DNA of 64,000 bases, taken from assembly GCA_023150895.1 (NCBI GenBank), contig JAKLJY010000001.1, forward strand, positions 62,001 to 126,000, read 5' to 3'. The stretch comes from Myxococcota bacterium (GTDB lineage Bacteria > Myxococcota_A > Bradymonadia > UBA7976 > UBA1532). Shown here one piece after another: positions 51,984-60,752 of the stretch; position 1 is the first letter of the stretch; each line of letters begins with the position of its first letter. The position numbers and the translations under genes are program-made. Under the pieces are notes generated by a model. The model was given only the letters and a program-made list of their open reading frames with translations, had not been told where the DNA came from and did no database searches.

Positions 51984-53305
51984 CCCCGCGACGCTCCCCC
52001 CCCAACGGCGGGACGCGCCGACGCCCCGTCCTCGGCGCCGCGCTCGCCGCCATGCTGGCGAGTGCCTGTGGCGCGGGGTCCCGACCGGGCGCCGCCCCAC
52101 CGCGCGCCGCCCAGGATGACCCGCCGACGCCGTCGATGGCGGGCGAAGCCGCCGCCCGACCGGCCACGCTGCCGGTCCCTCGGAGCCTCCGGCTCGCGGT
52201 CCGTCTCGACACCCAATACGCCCTCGTCGCCGGGGCCGAACGCCGCGCGCGGGAAACAATCGACACCGCGTCGGCGACGCTCCGCGCCCAGGCGGGCCTG
52301 CAGCTCTCGGTCTCGAGCCTGGAGAGATTCGCGCACGGGGGGCCGACGACCGACGTCCTGCGCCTCCTCGAAGCGATTGAGCGCGACCCGGCACCGGAGG
52401 CCGATCTCACGGTGTTGTTCTCGGCGATGCCCGCCCCCCGACCGGTCCGTGCAGAACATGTCGGCGCCCGGGATGGCGGTCGCGCCATCGTCGTCCGGAG
52501 TCTCGCGTTGTACTTCGACCCTGCGGACCAGACAGCGTTGGCCGCCGCTGAGGCGCACCTCCTCCTCGAAGGCCTCGGCACGGCCCTCGGCGCGCTGCCC
52601 CTCTGCGGGGATCCGGTGATGACCGGGCGCTTTCCACCGCCGGCGACGCCCGCCGCGTTCGGGCCGGGCAATGCCCGCCTGCTCTCGGCGCTGGCGGTAC
52701 CGGGCGGGCTCGTCGACGCCGCCGGCGGTCTGCGCCCCGGACCCGACGCCATCCGCGCCATCCGGGCCGTCCTGGCGGGTCTCCCCGAGGGAGAGCGGCG
52801 CTGCGCTCGCCTCGCCATCGACCGGCGCGACGCGGTGCTCGCGGCAGCGGTGGCCCCCCCGCCCACGCCGCCCCCCATGGCCCCGGCGCCACCGGACGAG
52901 ACGGCGGCCGAAGCGTTCGTTCGATGCCGGGCCCCCGCCGATGCTCGGCCGGGAGGTGAAGCCGCGCGGTGCGCCGGAATGGCCGCCTACACACTCGGCC
53001 GCCGCGACGACGCCGTCCGCTACCTTCGGGGCTGGCTCGCGGCACATGACGACGACGCCGAAGCGTTGCTCGCGCTCGCCCGGACAGTCGGCCGAGGCGG
53101 AGACGATGGAGCCGCGCGCGGCCTCCTCGCCGACTTCGTCGCCCGCCACCCGGAGTCCGTGGATGTCTGGTTGAACCTCGGTGTTGCCGAGGCCAGACTC
53201 GGTCGGGTCGATGCGGCCCGACGGGCCTGGCAACGTGTCCTCGAACTTCGACCGGACCATCCCGAGGCCCGCGCGTTGATCGGGAAGCTCCCCCGGCCGG
53301 AATAG
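51968..53305 (+). CDS. TPR-containing lipoprotein, unknown function
   Basis: 445 residues. A basic start (MPRPLTPRRS) and hydrophobic core end at ASAC, the lipobox. The middle (about 70-300) is a domain I do not recognise, with LTVLFSAMPAPRP and a helical stretch. A Pro-rich linker (PPPTPPPMAPAPP) is followed by about three TPR-like units (LGRRDDAVRYLRGWLAAHDD, LGVAEARLGRVDAARRAW). ATG 51968 gives the lipoprotein signal; an upstream ATG at 51863 in the same frame would add 35 residues that do not fit. See the leader frame at 51915. Confidence 0.82.
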   Translation: MPRPLTPRRSPPNGGTRRRPVLGAALAAMLASACGAGSRPGAAPPRAAQDDPPTPSMAGEAAARPATLPVPRSLRLAVRLDTQYALVAGAERRARETIDTASATLRAQAGLQLSVSSLERFAHGGPTTDVLRLLEAIERDPAPEADLTVLFSAMPAPRPVRAEHVGARDGGRAIVVRSLALYFDPADQTALAAAEAHLLLEGLGTALGALPLCGDPVMTGRFPPPATPAAFGPGNARLLSALAVPGGLVDAAGGLRPGPDAIRAIRAVLAGLPEGERRCARLAIDRRDAVLAAAVAPPPTPPPMAPAPPDETAAEAFVRCRAPADARPGGEAARCAGMAAYTLGRRDDAVRYLRGWLAAHDDDAEALLALARTVGRGGDDGAARGLLADFVARHPESVDVWLNLGVAEARLGRVDAARRAWQRVLELRPDHPEARALIGKLPRPE

Positions 53306-53332
53306 ACGCGCAGTCTCATTCGGCCATGGCCC

Positions 53333-54235
53333 TCAAGCGCCGTCGGCAGGACCCGCTCTGAGCGCTCGCCCGTCGTCCCGCGCCTCGTCCACCTTCCATC
53401 GCCGGTGGATCCACAACCACTGGTCCGGGTGCCGGCGCACGGCGTCCTCCACGACGGAAACGAGGTGTGCGGTGTTGCGCGCGGCGGCGCCCTCACCGGC
53501 GCCCCTGCCGGCCGGCAGCGCCACGGCCGGGAAGATGTCGACCTCGTGGACACCGTCGGCGGCTCGATGGGTGAAAACCGGCAGAACCGGTGCCCCGGAC
53601 CGGGCTGCCAGTCGCGCCAGACCGGTCGAGGTGGCGGCCGGCCGCCCGAAAAACGGCACCACGCAGCGCCCGGTGCCGGCCTCATGCTGATCGAGCACGA
53701 ACGCCACGACGCTGTTCGCTTCGAGGGCGCGGAGGACCGACCGGGCCGCCCCGCGTTCATGCAGCAGCCCCGCCCCTCCCACCCGCAGGTCCCGCCAGAC
53801 TCGTTCGGCGACCCGCCCGGAAAGTCGCTTCGTCACGACGAAGACCGGCCGTTCCGCCCGTGACGCGGCCCGGACGAGCACCTCCCAGTTGCCCAGGTGC
53901 GCGCTCACCAGCAGGACGCCCCGCCCTTCCCCCAGGGCCGCCGTCAAGTGCGCGAGACCGGAGACGCGCGCGGTCCCGACCACCCGGTCGAGGGCCAACA
54001 GCTCGAGGGCGCTTTGACCGAGGTGCCGGTACATGCCCGCGACGATCACCTCCGCCGCCGATGCCTCCAGCGCCAGCGCCCGGGCCACGTTCCGACGCGC
54101 CACGCTTCGTCGGATCGGGACGATTCGGTACCAGATCCACCCCAGCGCTGCGCCGGTCCGGCTCAGGAGTGATACGGGCAATGGCCGGGCCAGCGCGACG
54201 AGCGCCCGTACCAGGAGCGAGACGACGTTCATCAC
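53333..54235 (-). CDS. LpxL/HtrB-type lipid A acyltransferase
   Basis: 300-residue inner-membrane acyltransferase of the LpxL/LpxM (HtrB/MsbB) family, which adds secondary acyl chains to Kdo-lipid A. One N-terminal membrane segment (VVSLLVRALVALARPLP) precedes the catalytic HLGNWE (H-x4-E) and the later DQHEAGTGRCVVPFFG and HPDQWLWIHRRWK, which match the family well. The GTG at 54235 overlaps the lpxK stop (GTGA), and an ATG follows at 54232; either could start. It follows lpxK in the same operon. Confidence 0.93.
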   Translation of the reverse strand: MMNVVSLLVRALVALARPLPVSLLSRTGAALGWIWYRIVPIRRSVARRNVARALALEASAAEVIVAGMYRHLGQSALELLALDRVVGTARVSGLAHLTAALGEGRGVLLVSAHLGNWEVLVRAASRAERPVFVVTKRLSGRVAERVWRDLRVGGAGLLHERGAARSVLRALEANSVVAFVLDQHEAGTGRCVVPFFGRPAATSTGLARLAARSGAPVLPVFTHRAADGVHEVDIFPAVALPAGRGAGEGAAARNTAHLVSVVEDAVRRHPDQWLWIHRRWKVDEARDDGRALRAGPADGA

Positions 54236-55197
54236 GCCCCGCCGGCGGCGAATAGAAAAGCGTCCAGGTTCGCCGCGCCGCTCACCAGCTCGACGGCCCC
54301 CTCCAGCACCCAGACCCCTGCCGCCGAGGTCATCCGGGCCCGGTCCTTTCGGGTGACGACCACCCGCGTGCCCGGTCGGCCGGCCAGCGTCCGCGCGGAC
54401 AGCGCGGCGTGATCACCGAGCACCCGGTGCTCGACGACGCAGGCCCCCGCGGACGCCAGCGCGTGACGGAAACTCCGCGGGCGGGCCACGCCCGAAACGG
54501 CGATCCACGAGCCGACGCCGAGTTCATCGAGCCCCCGAAGGCCGCCGTCGGGGTCTCGCAGTCCCGTCGCCCGGAACCGGCTCTTCACCGCCGCATCCGA
54601 CGGTCGGGCGCCCGGCTCGTCGACCCGGTGTGCCCACGAAAGAACGTCGGTCGGCACGTCCTCCGGAAGAATGCGACGGTATCCCGCAGGGAACCGCCCG
54701 CCGCCCAACGAGACGTCGTCGACGAGGATGGAGGGGGCCCAGGGCACGTCCCGCGCGCCGAGCCCGCCGTCGACCAGCACCCATGTGTCCCGGACGTCCG
54801 AACGGGCCGCTCGAATCGCAGCGATGCGCGGTCGACCCAGCCAGACGGGCACCTCGGGGAGCGCCCGAGCGAGCTCGACGGCCTCATCCCCGTCGGCGTC
54901 GCAATGCCCGCCCGCCCGCCGGATCGAGCGATCCGCTCCGCCGTACCCGTGACCGACGATCGCGACGGGTGCGCCGCGCGCCCGCAACTGCCGCGCCAGC
55001 CACTCGACGACCGGCGTCTTGCCCGATCCGCCGAGCGCGGTCCCCCCGACGACCACGAGCCGTTGGACCTCGATCCCCTCATGCGTCCGGGCCGACGCCG
55101 CCCGAAGCCGCTCCCGGACGACCGCCCCGTGGACTGCAGCGACCCGTTCGCGCAGCCAGCCCGCCGGGGTTGCCGTCAGTGTCTCCGACCAATCCAT
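54232..55197 (-). CDS. lpxK: Tetraacyldisaccharide 4'-kinase LpxK
   Basis: 321-residue kinase that phosphorylates the 4' position of the lipid A disaccharide. The Walker A VGGTALGGSGKTPVVEW and the family motif VAIVGHGYGG are clear; VLVDGGLGARD marks the Walker B region, and the C-terminal half matches the family in length and fold. ATG 55197 fits the usual N-terminus; the frame is open to 55269 across the divergent promoter. The stop overlaps the acyltransferase start, and the product is a precursor for that enzyme after Kdo addition. Confidence 0.94.
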   Translation of the reverse strand: MDWSETLTATPAGWLRERVAAVHGAVVRERLRAASARTHEGIEVQRLVVVGGTALGGSGKTPVVEWLARQLRARGAPVAIVGHGYGGADRSIRRAGGHCDADGDEAVELARALPEVPVWLGRPRIAAIRAARSDVRDTWVLVDGGLGARDVPWAPSILVDDVSLGGGRFPAGYRRILPEDVPTDVLSWAHRVDEPGARPSDAAVKSRFRATGLRDPDGGLRGLDELGVGSWIAVSGVARPRSFRHALASAGACVVEHRVLGDHAALSARTLAGRPGTRVVVTRKDRARMTSAAGVWVLEGAVELVSGAANLDAFLFAAGGA

Positions 55198-55246
55198 AGG
55201 GGCATTCCCGAACGCGTCCGTGATATCCAGTCCATCGTGGTCGCAA

Positions 55247-55276
55247 TTGACCGTCCTCGATGCGACCACCTATGAT
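55247..55276 (+). promoter_or_regulatory. Promoter for the GAF-domain gene
   Basis: TTGACC (55247-55252), an 18-base spacer and TATGAT (55271-55276), ten of twelve consensus bases. Transcription would begin near 55283, 14 bases before the start codon. Confidence 0.7.
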
Positions 55277-55296
55277 GCACAATTCCACGGAAGCGC

Positions 55297-56397
55297 ATGC
55301 TCTACGAAATCCACATCCCCCAGCCAGGCACCGACCGGAGCCGCGTGGAATCGGTCCACGGGGACAACTGGCTCGACGCGCTCCGTCGGGGACTCGCCAG
55401 CGCCGGCCTGCCGGCCCCGGCGCGAAACCTCGCCTGCGACCTGCAGGACGACGAGTCCGTCATCATCACGGACACGACGACGGGGCGAGTCTACCGTGTG
55501 ATCCCCGTCCGTGGGACGCCCACGCCCGGCGGCGCGACGCCGGCGAGCATCCGACGCCGCAACTCCGTGAGCGCGGGCGTGATGCGGGTGCAGACCCCCC
55601 TCTCGGGCGATATCCGGGCGACGGCCACGCTCGACGAAACGCCACCGATTCGCGACCTCGCCGACCCTTTTTCGGACGACGACTTTCAGGTCCCGTTGCC
55701 GCGGACCGCGGGCGTCGACGCCCAACGTCTTCGTGCGAGTGCGCCCGCCCGGCCGGGACGCGAGACCGCGCCACCGACGAGCGCCGCGCCCTCGCCCCAT
55801 CGGACGGAGGATCTCGCCGACCCCGGCTCGATGGCGACGCCCCTCGAGGCGTCGATGACGCCCGCACAAATTGCCCAGCGGCGTGCCGATCGACAGCGTC
55901 GCTTCGACGCCCTCGAACGTGAACTCGAGGAACTCGAGCACCTCGGCCGCGACATTCACGATGCGTGCAATTTCACGCTCGACATCGCCCGTGCCCATAC
56001 CCCGGCCGGCGCAGGGTCGGTGTTGCTCATCGACGCCCGGGATCGCTGCTTGTACTTCGCAGCGGCCCGGGGTCCGAAGGCGGCGATCGTCGCGTCGCAA
56101 CGCATTCCCCTCGAAGTGGGCATCGCGGGCGCGTCCATTCGGCAGCGACAGCCGATCAATGTCCGTGAGCCCGGACGGGACCCGCGGTTCGCGAGCAACT
56201 TCGCCGACTCGGTCGGGTACCACCCCCGCTCGTTGCTCTGTGCTCCGGTTTTCGCCGGGCATCGCGCGTTCGGCGTGATCGAGCTGCTCGACCGCGAGCA
56301 ACGCGATGCGTTCTCGGACGACGACACCGAGATGCTGATGATCGTCGCGCGAAAACTCGGTGAGCACTTCGCGTCGTTGCTGCCCCGCAAAGCCTGA
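55297..56397 (+). CDS. GAF-domain protein
   Basis: 366 residues. The first 70 form a small domain with HGDNWLDALRRGL and VIITDTTTGRVYRVIPV. A Pro/Ala-rich linker (about 75-185) follows, then a coiled helix (ALERELEELEHLGRDIHD) and a GAF domain (about 220-366) with GPKAAIVASQRIPLEVGIAGA and AFGVIELLDRE. GAF domains bind small ligands or cyclic nucleotides; the ligand is unknown and there is no output domain. It probably acts through protein contacts. It is divergent from lpxK and has a strong promoter. ATG 55297 has a weak GGAAG. Confidence 0.86.
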   Translation: MLYEIHIPQPGTDRSRVESVHGDNWLDALRRGLASAGLPAPARNLACDLQDDESVIITDTTTGRVYRVIPVRGTPTPGGATPASIRRRNSVSAGVMRVQTPLSGDIRATATLDETPPIRDLADPFSDDDFQVPLPRTAGVDAQRLRASAPARPGRETAPPTSAAPSPHRTEDLADPGSMATPLEASMTPAQIAQRRADRQRRFDALERELEELEHLGRDIHDACNFTLDIARAHTPAGAGSVLLIDARDRCLYFAAARGPKAAIVASQRIPLEVGIAGASIRQRQPINVREPGRDPRFASNFADSVGYHPRSLLCAPVFAGHRAFGVIELLDREQRDAFSDDDTEMLMIVARKLGEHFASLLPRKA

Positions 56398-56414
56398 CGA
56401 GCGCCGGCTCGGGC

Positions 56415-58046
56415 TCAGTTGCTGCCTTCGTAGAAGGCCCGGAGTGCGCCGGTCCGATGGGCCTGCCGCAGCTTGCGAATCGCCTGCGCTTCGATCTGGC
56501 GAATGCGCTCGCGGGTGAGGTCGAAGACCTGCCCGACCTCCTCGAGCGTGTGATCGCTGCGGACCCCGATACCGAACCGCAGGCGCAGGACCTTCGCCTC
56601 TCGCGGGCTGAGCGCGTCGAGGACCCGGGTCGTTTCCTCGGTCATGAGCTGACGGAACGTGTGGTCGGAGGGAGAAACGGCGTTCGCGTCCTCGATGAAG
56701 TCGCCGAGGTGGCTGTCGTCGTCACCGACCGGGGTTTCGAGCGAAACGGGCGCGCGGCTGATCTTCAAGGCGCGACGGACCTGCTCCGGCGTCATCTCGA
56801 GTCGATCGGCGATCTCCTCCGGCAACGCTTCGCGCTCGAGTTCCTGCTCCATCTGGCGGGCGACGCGCGTGATCTTGTTGATCGTCTCGATGAGGTGGAC
56901 CGGGATCCGGATGGTTCGTGCCTGATCGGCGATGGCGCGCGTGATGGCCTGGCGGATCCACCAGGTCGCGTAGGTGCTGAACTTGTGACCGCGCTGGTAC
57001 TCGAACTTGTCGACCGCTCGCATCAACCCGATGTTCCCCTCCTGAATCAGGTCGAGGAAATGGAGCCCGTGGTTGAGGTAGCGCTTGGCGATGCTCACCA
57101 CGAGGCGGAGGTTGGCGAGGATCATTTCGCTCTTCGCGCGCTCGAGGGCCCGCGCGTTCCGCTGGATGTTCCGGACGACCTCGTCGAGCTCGGCCCCGGT
57201 CATCCCGGCTCCGGCCTCGAGCTCTTCGACCGTCCGGCGGGCACGCTCGACCGTCTTCCGAAGCTCGGCGAGGCCGGCCTCGTCCACACCGCTGCTGGCA
57301 GGCGCGGCATGTCCGGCGAGGAGTTCGGCTTCCGACAGACCGGCGATGACCTCGCACTCGCGTATCATCGCCTGCCAGTCGCGCATTTCGTTGCGGGTGT
57401 GCTTGAGCGCTTCCGCGATCTCCAGGACGACGTTCCAGTTGACGTTCATCTTGGCGACGAGGTCGCGAAGTTCGGCGTCGTAGTCACGGTTCTTTCGGCG
57501 ATCGGTCTTCGTGACCCGCCGGGCGCTGCGGAGGCGAGCCCGGGCGATGGACCGCATCTCTTCCGCGAGCGCTTCGAGGCGCTCGATGCCCATGAGCCCG
57601 GTGTCCTCGTCCGGCTCCTGATTGCTGCTGCCGTCGAGCACTTCGCGCAGGCTCTTCGAGCCCCGCTGGACGAGGCGCGGCAACTCGACGAACGCGTTGA
57701 CGCCCACGTTCGAGCTGAGAATGCCGTCGAGGACGCCCTCGCGACCGTCCTCGATCCGCTTGGCGATCTCGACCTCTTTCTCGCGGGTCAGCAACTGCAC
57801 GCAGCCGATCTTGGACAGGTACATGCGCACGCTGTCGAGTTCGCTCGAGCTTTCGTCTCCGTCGGCGGACTTCCCACGGGCGCCCCGGGCGCCGCGTTTG
57901 GCGGGCTTCTCGGTTTCGGACTCCTGGGGCGCCGAGGGACCGTCGGGAGACGCGAGGACCTGCTTGGGGTCGAAGCGCATTTCGTCCTCCTCGGCGCGGC
58001 GCAGGTACTCGCGGGCTTCGTCGGGGGTCAGCTTCTTGATGGACAT
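56415..58046 (-). CDS. rpoD: Primary RNA polymerase sigma factor (RpoD/SigA)
   Basis: 543 residues. Region 1.2 ([19 protein letters not shown]), a non-conserved spacer of about 190 residues with [14 protein letters not shown], region 2 ([46 protein letters not shown]), region 3 and region 4 ([16 protein letters not shown] and [17 protein letters not shown]) are complete. It directs transcription from TTGACA/TATAAT promoters of the kind seen in this window. ATG 58046 has a strong GGAGGGAG upstream. Region 1.1 is short. The gene stands alone, with 274 bases upstream that hold no gene. Confidence 0.97.
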   Translation of the reverse strand: MSIKKLTPDEAREYLRRAEEDEMRFDPKQVLASPDGPSAPQESETEKPAKRGARGARGKSADGDESSSELDSVRMYLSKIGCVQLLTREKEVEIAKRIEDGREGVLDGILSSNVGVNAFVELPRLVQRGSKSLREVLDGSSNQEPDEDTGLMGIERLEALAEEMRSIARARLRSARRVTKTDRRKNRDYDAELRDLVAKMNVNWNVVLEIAEALKHTRNEMRDWQAMIRECEVIAGLSEAELLAGHAAPASSGVDEAGLAELRKTVERARRTVEELEAGAGMTGAELDEVVRNIQRNARALERAKSEMILANLRLVVSIAKRYLNHGLHFLDLIQEGNIGLMRAVDKFEYQRGHKFSTYATWWIRQAITRAIADQARTIRIPVHLIETINKITRVARQMEQELEREALPEEIADRLEMTPEQVRRALKISRAPVSLETPVGDDDSHLGDFIEDANAVSPSDHTFRQLMTEETTRVLDALSPREAKVLRLRFGIGVRSDHTLEEVGQVFDLTRERIRQIEAQAIRKLRQAHRTGALRAFYEGSN

Positions 58047-58238
58047 GCGCTCCCTCCAGCAGCCGTCAGGCAGACAGGTATTCCATGCTCACCGAGTCTC
58101 GAAGGTGCAAGCATGCAACACCCGCACCATCCCGGGCCGACGTCTGCCAGGATCGGCAGTTCCGCATCGGGACTTGACAAAGACGCCGCGAACGGACTCA
58201 CCGTTGCGGCCGTGTGACCGCACAATCGTCACCCACCC

Positions 58239-58252
58239 TGACAGGGATGTCA
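58239..58252. other. Inverted repeat TGACA-N4-TGTCA in the rpoD upstream gap
   Basis: A perfect 5-base inverted repeat with a 4-base centre. It lies in the 58047-58320 gap between rpoD and the preceding gene. No good promoter was found there. It may be an operator or chance. Confidence 0.25.
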
Positions 58253-58320
58253 CGCTCAGGAATCCGCGCGTCGCCAACGGAAATCCGGGACACCCGGATC
58301 AGGGTTGCATGCGACTGAGG

Positions 58321-58968
58321 TCAACTGACCCCCTCTTCGTGGTCAGGCGCGGACGCCGTGGCCTGGCCGCGGATTCGCCCGATCGCCTCGGTCGAGACGC
58401 GCCGCAGCGCCTCACCGATCCGGAGCCCGAACGCTTCGAGGGTCTCGTCGTTCGCGGCCGCCAACGGCTCGGAGACGACCACGATCGTCTTGGTGAGCGG
58501 GCACGGGAGCAGAAACCGGTCCCAGGCTCGCCGGAGTCGGTGACCACGCGCAACCGCGACTCCGACCGCCTGAACCGGTGCGCCGGTTCGTCGAGCGAGA
58601 AAGGCGGCCCCGGGCGCGACCGTTCCGCGAGGCCCGCGGGGGCCATCGACGGCGACGAGCACGGGTGAGCCGACGAGCAGGGCCCGCACGAGTCCGCGCG
58701 CCGCTCTCGCGCCCCCACGGGAGGTCGACCCGCGAATGCAGGTGATGCCGAGTCCCTCCAGGAGGCCGGCGTGAAGCGTCCCGTCGCGGCTCAGGCTCAC
58801 GGGTGCCGCGACCGGCGGCTGCGGTCGAACCGCGAGGAGCGGGAACTGGTCGCCGTGCCAGAAAACGAGCACGGCCGGGCGCGCAAACGCCGGCCCCACC
58901 CGTCGGACCCTCAGCGAATGGAGCCAGACACGCACGACCGCGCGGAGCAGCGTCGTCCCGAGGCTCAC
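58321..58968 (-). CDS. DUF374 lysophospholipid acyltransferase family protein
   Basis: 215 residues of the DUF374 branch of LPLAT acyltransferases. Motifs: LVFWHGDQFPLL (catalytic His region), GLGITCIRGSTSRGGARAARG, and VAVDGPRGPRGTVAPG. Members commonly sit next to msbA and waaA in lipid A clusters and are thought to act as lipid A or phospholipid acyltransferases. The GTG at 58968 overlaps the ABC gene stop as GTGA. The catalytic motif is HGDQ where most members have HGR, so substrate may differ. Confidence 0.88.
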   Translation of the reverse strand: MSLGTTLLRAVVRVWLHSLRVRRVGPAFARPAVLVFWHGDQFPLLAVRPQPPVAAPVSLSRDGTLHAGLLEGLGITCIRGSTSRGGARAARGLVRALLVGSPVLVAVDGPRGPRGTVAPGAAFLARRTGAPVQAVGVAVARGHRLRRAWDRFLLPCPLTKTIVVVSEPLAAANDETLEAFGLRIGEALRRVSTEAIGRIRGQATASAPDHEEGVS

Positions 58969-60668
58969 GGCGTCACCTGCGGCGGCGCGGGAATCGTCAG
59001 GTGAATCACGGCATCCGCGGCCCGGACGAGTCGCTCGTCGTGGGTCATCACGATCACCGTGCGCCCGGCTTTGAGTTCTTCGAGGCGCGAGGCCAGCGCG
59101 GTGACGGCCACGTCGTCCAGGCTCGCCTCGGGCTCGTCGAAGAGCAGGACGGGCGGCTCACCGTACAGCGCCCGCGCAAGCGCAACCCGGCGCTGTTCGC
59201 CACTCGAGAGGCCCTCGCCGCCATCCTGCAGCGGGGTCTCCCAGCCGAGGGGCAGACGTTCGACCAGCGCCTCGAGTCCCGCGAGCCGAGCGAGCGTCCG
59301 CCATGCCTCGGCGTCGATCGGACGACGACCGAGAGCGACGTTCTCGCGCAACGTCCCCCGCGCAAGCATCGGTGCCGTCGGAATCCACCCGATGGAGCGT
59401 TGCCGTTCGCCGTGCCAGGTCGACGACCCATCGATCCCCGTCACTTCGAGCGCTCCCGCGCTCGGCGGCAGCCATCCGAGGATCACGGCGCACAACGTGG
59501 ATTTGCCCGCCCCGTTCGGCCCGACGACCGCCGTCACCCGACCGGGCTCGAAGTGCGCCTCGGGCAGTCTCAGCGCAGGGCGGTCGCCGCCCGGATGGTG
59601 AACGACCAGCTCCCGGGCCGTGAGGGTCACCCTGACCGGGCGAGCCTTCCCTTCCCCGGCGGCGGGCGCCTGATCCGCCGCCCCGCCGTCGGTACCGAGC
59701 GCCGCCAGTCGCTCTGCTGCGACCCGCCCCGGCGCCAGCGTCTCCGACAGGCGCGTCAGATTCTTGACGGGCTGGTACAGCAGCAGCGTCGCCGCCAGAA
59801 AGCTGGAGACCGCCTCCGGGGCCAACGAACCGGCCTCGATGCGGCGGTGGGCGTAAACGACGGTGAACGCGAGCGCGACGGCGCCGAGGAGCTCCATCAA
59901 CGGCGAGACCGTCGCCCGCAGGCGGACACCTCTCAACAGGGCCACCGAGACGGCCTCCGACGCCGTGCGGACTCGGCGGGCGGCCCAGCCCTCGGCGCCC
60001 ATCGCGACGAGCAACGGAAAGCGGTGAAGCTGCTGATGAATCTCGTTCGCGAGTGCGCCGCGCTCCTCCGAGGCGGTGCCGGCGGCGCGGCGGACCCGGC
60101 GTCCGAGGATCGCCAGCGGGACGATGGCGGCCGGGTAGGCGCCGAAGAAAAGCGCGGTCATGCCGGGGTCGAGCGCGAGGCAGAGTCCGCAGAGCACGAC
60201 CACCTGGAGACCATCGCGCAGTGCGCCGAGGAGCCCGGTCGTCACCAGCGCCTCGAGCCGCTCCGCGTCGTCGAGCACGCGGAGTGCCAAGTCTCCGGCG
60301 CCCGTGGCGGGCAACGTGAGGGGGTTCTGCCGGAGGAGTGCGCGATGGGCGAGATCTCGGGCGCGGCCGACGATCCGCTGTCCGAGTCGCGCCTGCGTGA
60401 CCGCCTGGAAGTGCGTCGCGACCGCTTTCACGCTCGCGACGACGACGACGGCCGCCGGCACCCAGAGCGGTCCATCCCCCGCCTCCAGACCCCATCCTCG
60501 AAGCCACTCCGTGCCGCGCCCGCCGAAGAGCGCCCGAACCAGCGGACCCGCAAGGAGGCCGTAGGCCCCCGTTGCGGCCGCCAGCAACACCAGCCACGCG
60601 ACGGCCGACGCCGTGTCGACCCGGTGGTGCTTCACGACCGACCACAGCAGCGCCCGCGCGGTTCCCAT
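58965..60668 (-). CDS. MsbA-like ABC exporter (fused permease-ATPase)
   Basis: 567-residue half transporter. Residues 1 to about 310 form the six-helix membrane domain. The nucleotide-binding domain has Walker A VVGPNGAGKST (about 378-388), signature LSSGEQRRVALARAL, Walker B LLFDEPEASLDD and switch His in VMTHDERL. In lipid A clusters the same protein type flips core lipid A (MsbA). The DUF374 acyltransferase gene follows with GTGA overlap. An exact TTGACA lies upstream on the minus strand (60702-60697) but lacks a good -10. The signature LSSGE differs slightly from the usual LSGGQ. Confidence 0.9.
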   Translation of the reverse strand: MGTARALLWSVVKHHRVDTASAVAWLVLLAAATGAYGLLAGPLVRALFGGRGTEWLRGWGLEAGDGPLWVPAAVVVVASVKAVATHFQAVTQARLGQRIVGRARDLAHRALLRQNPLTLPATGAGDLALRVLDDAERLEALVTTGLLGALRDGLQVVVLCGLCLALDPGMTALFFGAYPAAIVPLAILGRRVRRAAGTASEERGALANEIHQQLHRFPLLVAMGAEGWAARRVRTASEAVSVALLRGVRLRATVSPLMELLGAVALAFTVVYAHRRIEAGSLAPEAVSSFLAATLLLYQPVKNLTRLSETLAPGRVAAERLAALGTDGGAADQAPAAGEGKARPVRVTLTARELVVHHPGGDRPALRLPEAHFEPGRVTAVVGPNGAGKSTLCAVILGWLPPSAGALEVTGIDGSSTWHGERQRSIGWIPTAPMLARGTLRENVALGRRPIDAEAWRTLARLAGLEALVERLPLGWETPLQDGGEGLSSGEQRRVALARALYGEPPVLLFDEPEASLDDVAVTALASRLEELKAGRTVIVMTHDERLVRAADAVIHLTIPAPPQVTP

Positions 60669-60716
60669 GGCGCCTCTTCACACGGCGCTCCGGGGCTGTC
60701 AACAGCACGGGCGCGC

Positions 60717-60746
60717 TTGCGCCCCGAGCGTCGGCGCGCCTAGAGT
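60717..60746 (+). promoter_or_regulatory. Possible promoter at the J-domain gene start
   Basis: TTGCGC (60717-60722), an 18-base spacer and TAGAGT (60741-60746). The GTG start at 60753 falls where transcription would begin, so the message may be leaderless. Confidence 0.35.
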
Positions 60747-60752
60747 CGCACG

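Noticed and set aside
58174-58179. Exact TTGACA on the plus strand in the rpoD upstream gap
   Set aside because: No -10-like sequence lies 16-19 bases downstream and the gene there points the other way.
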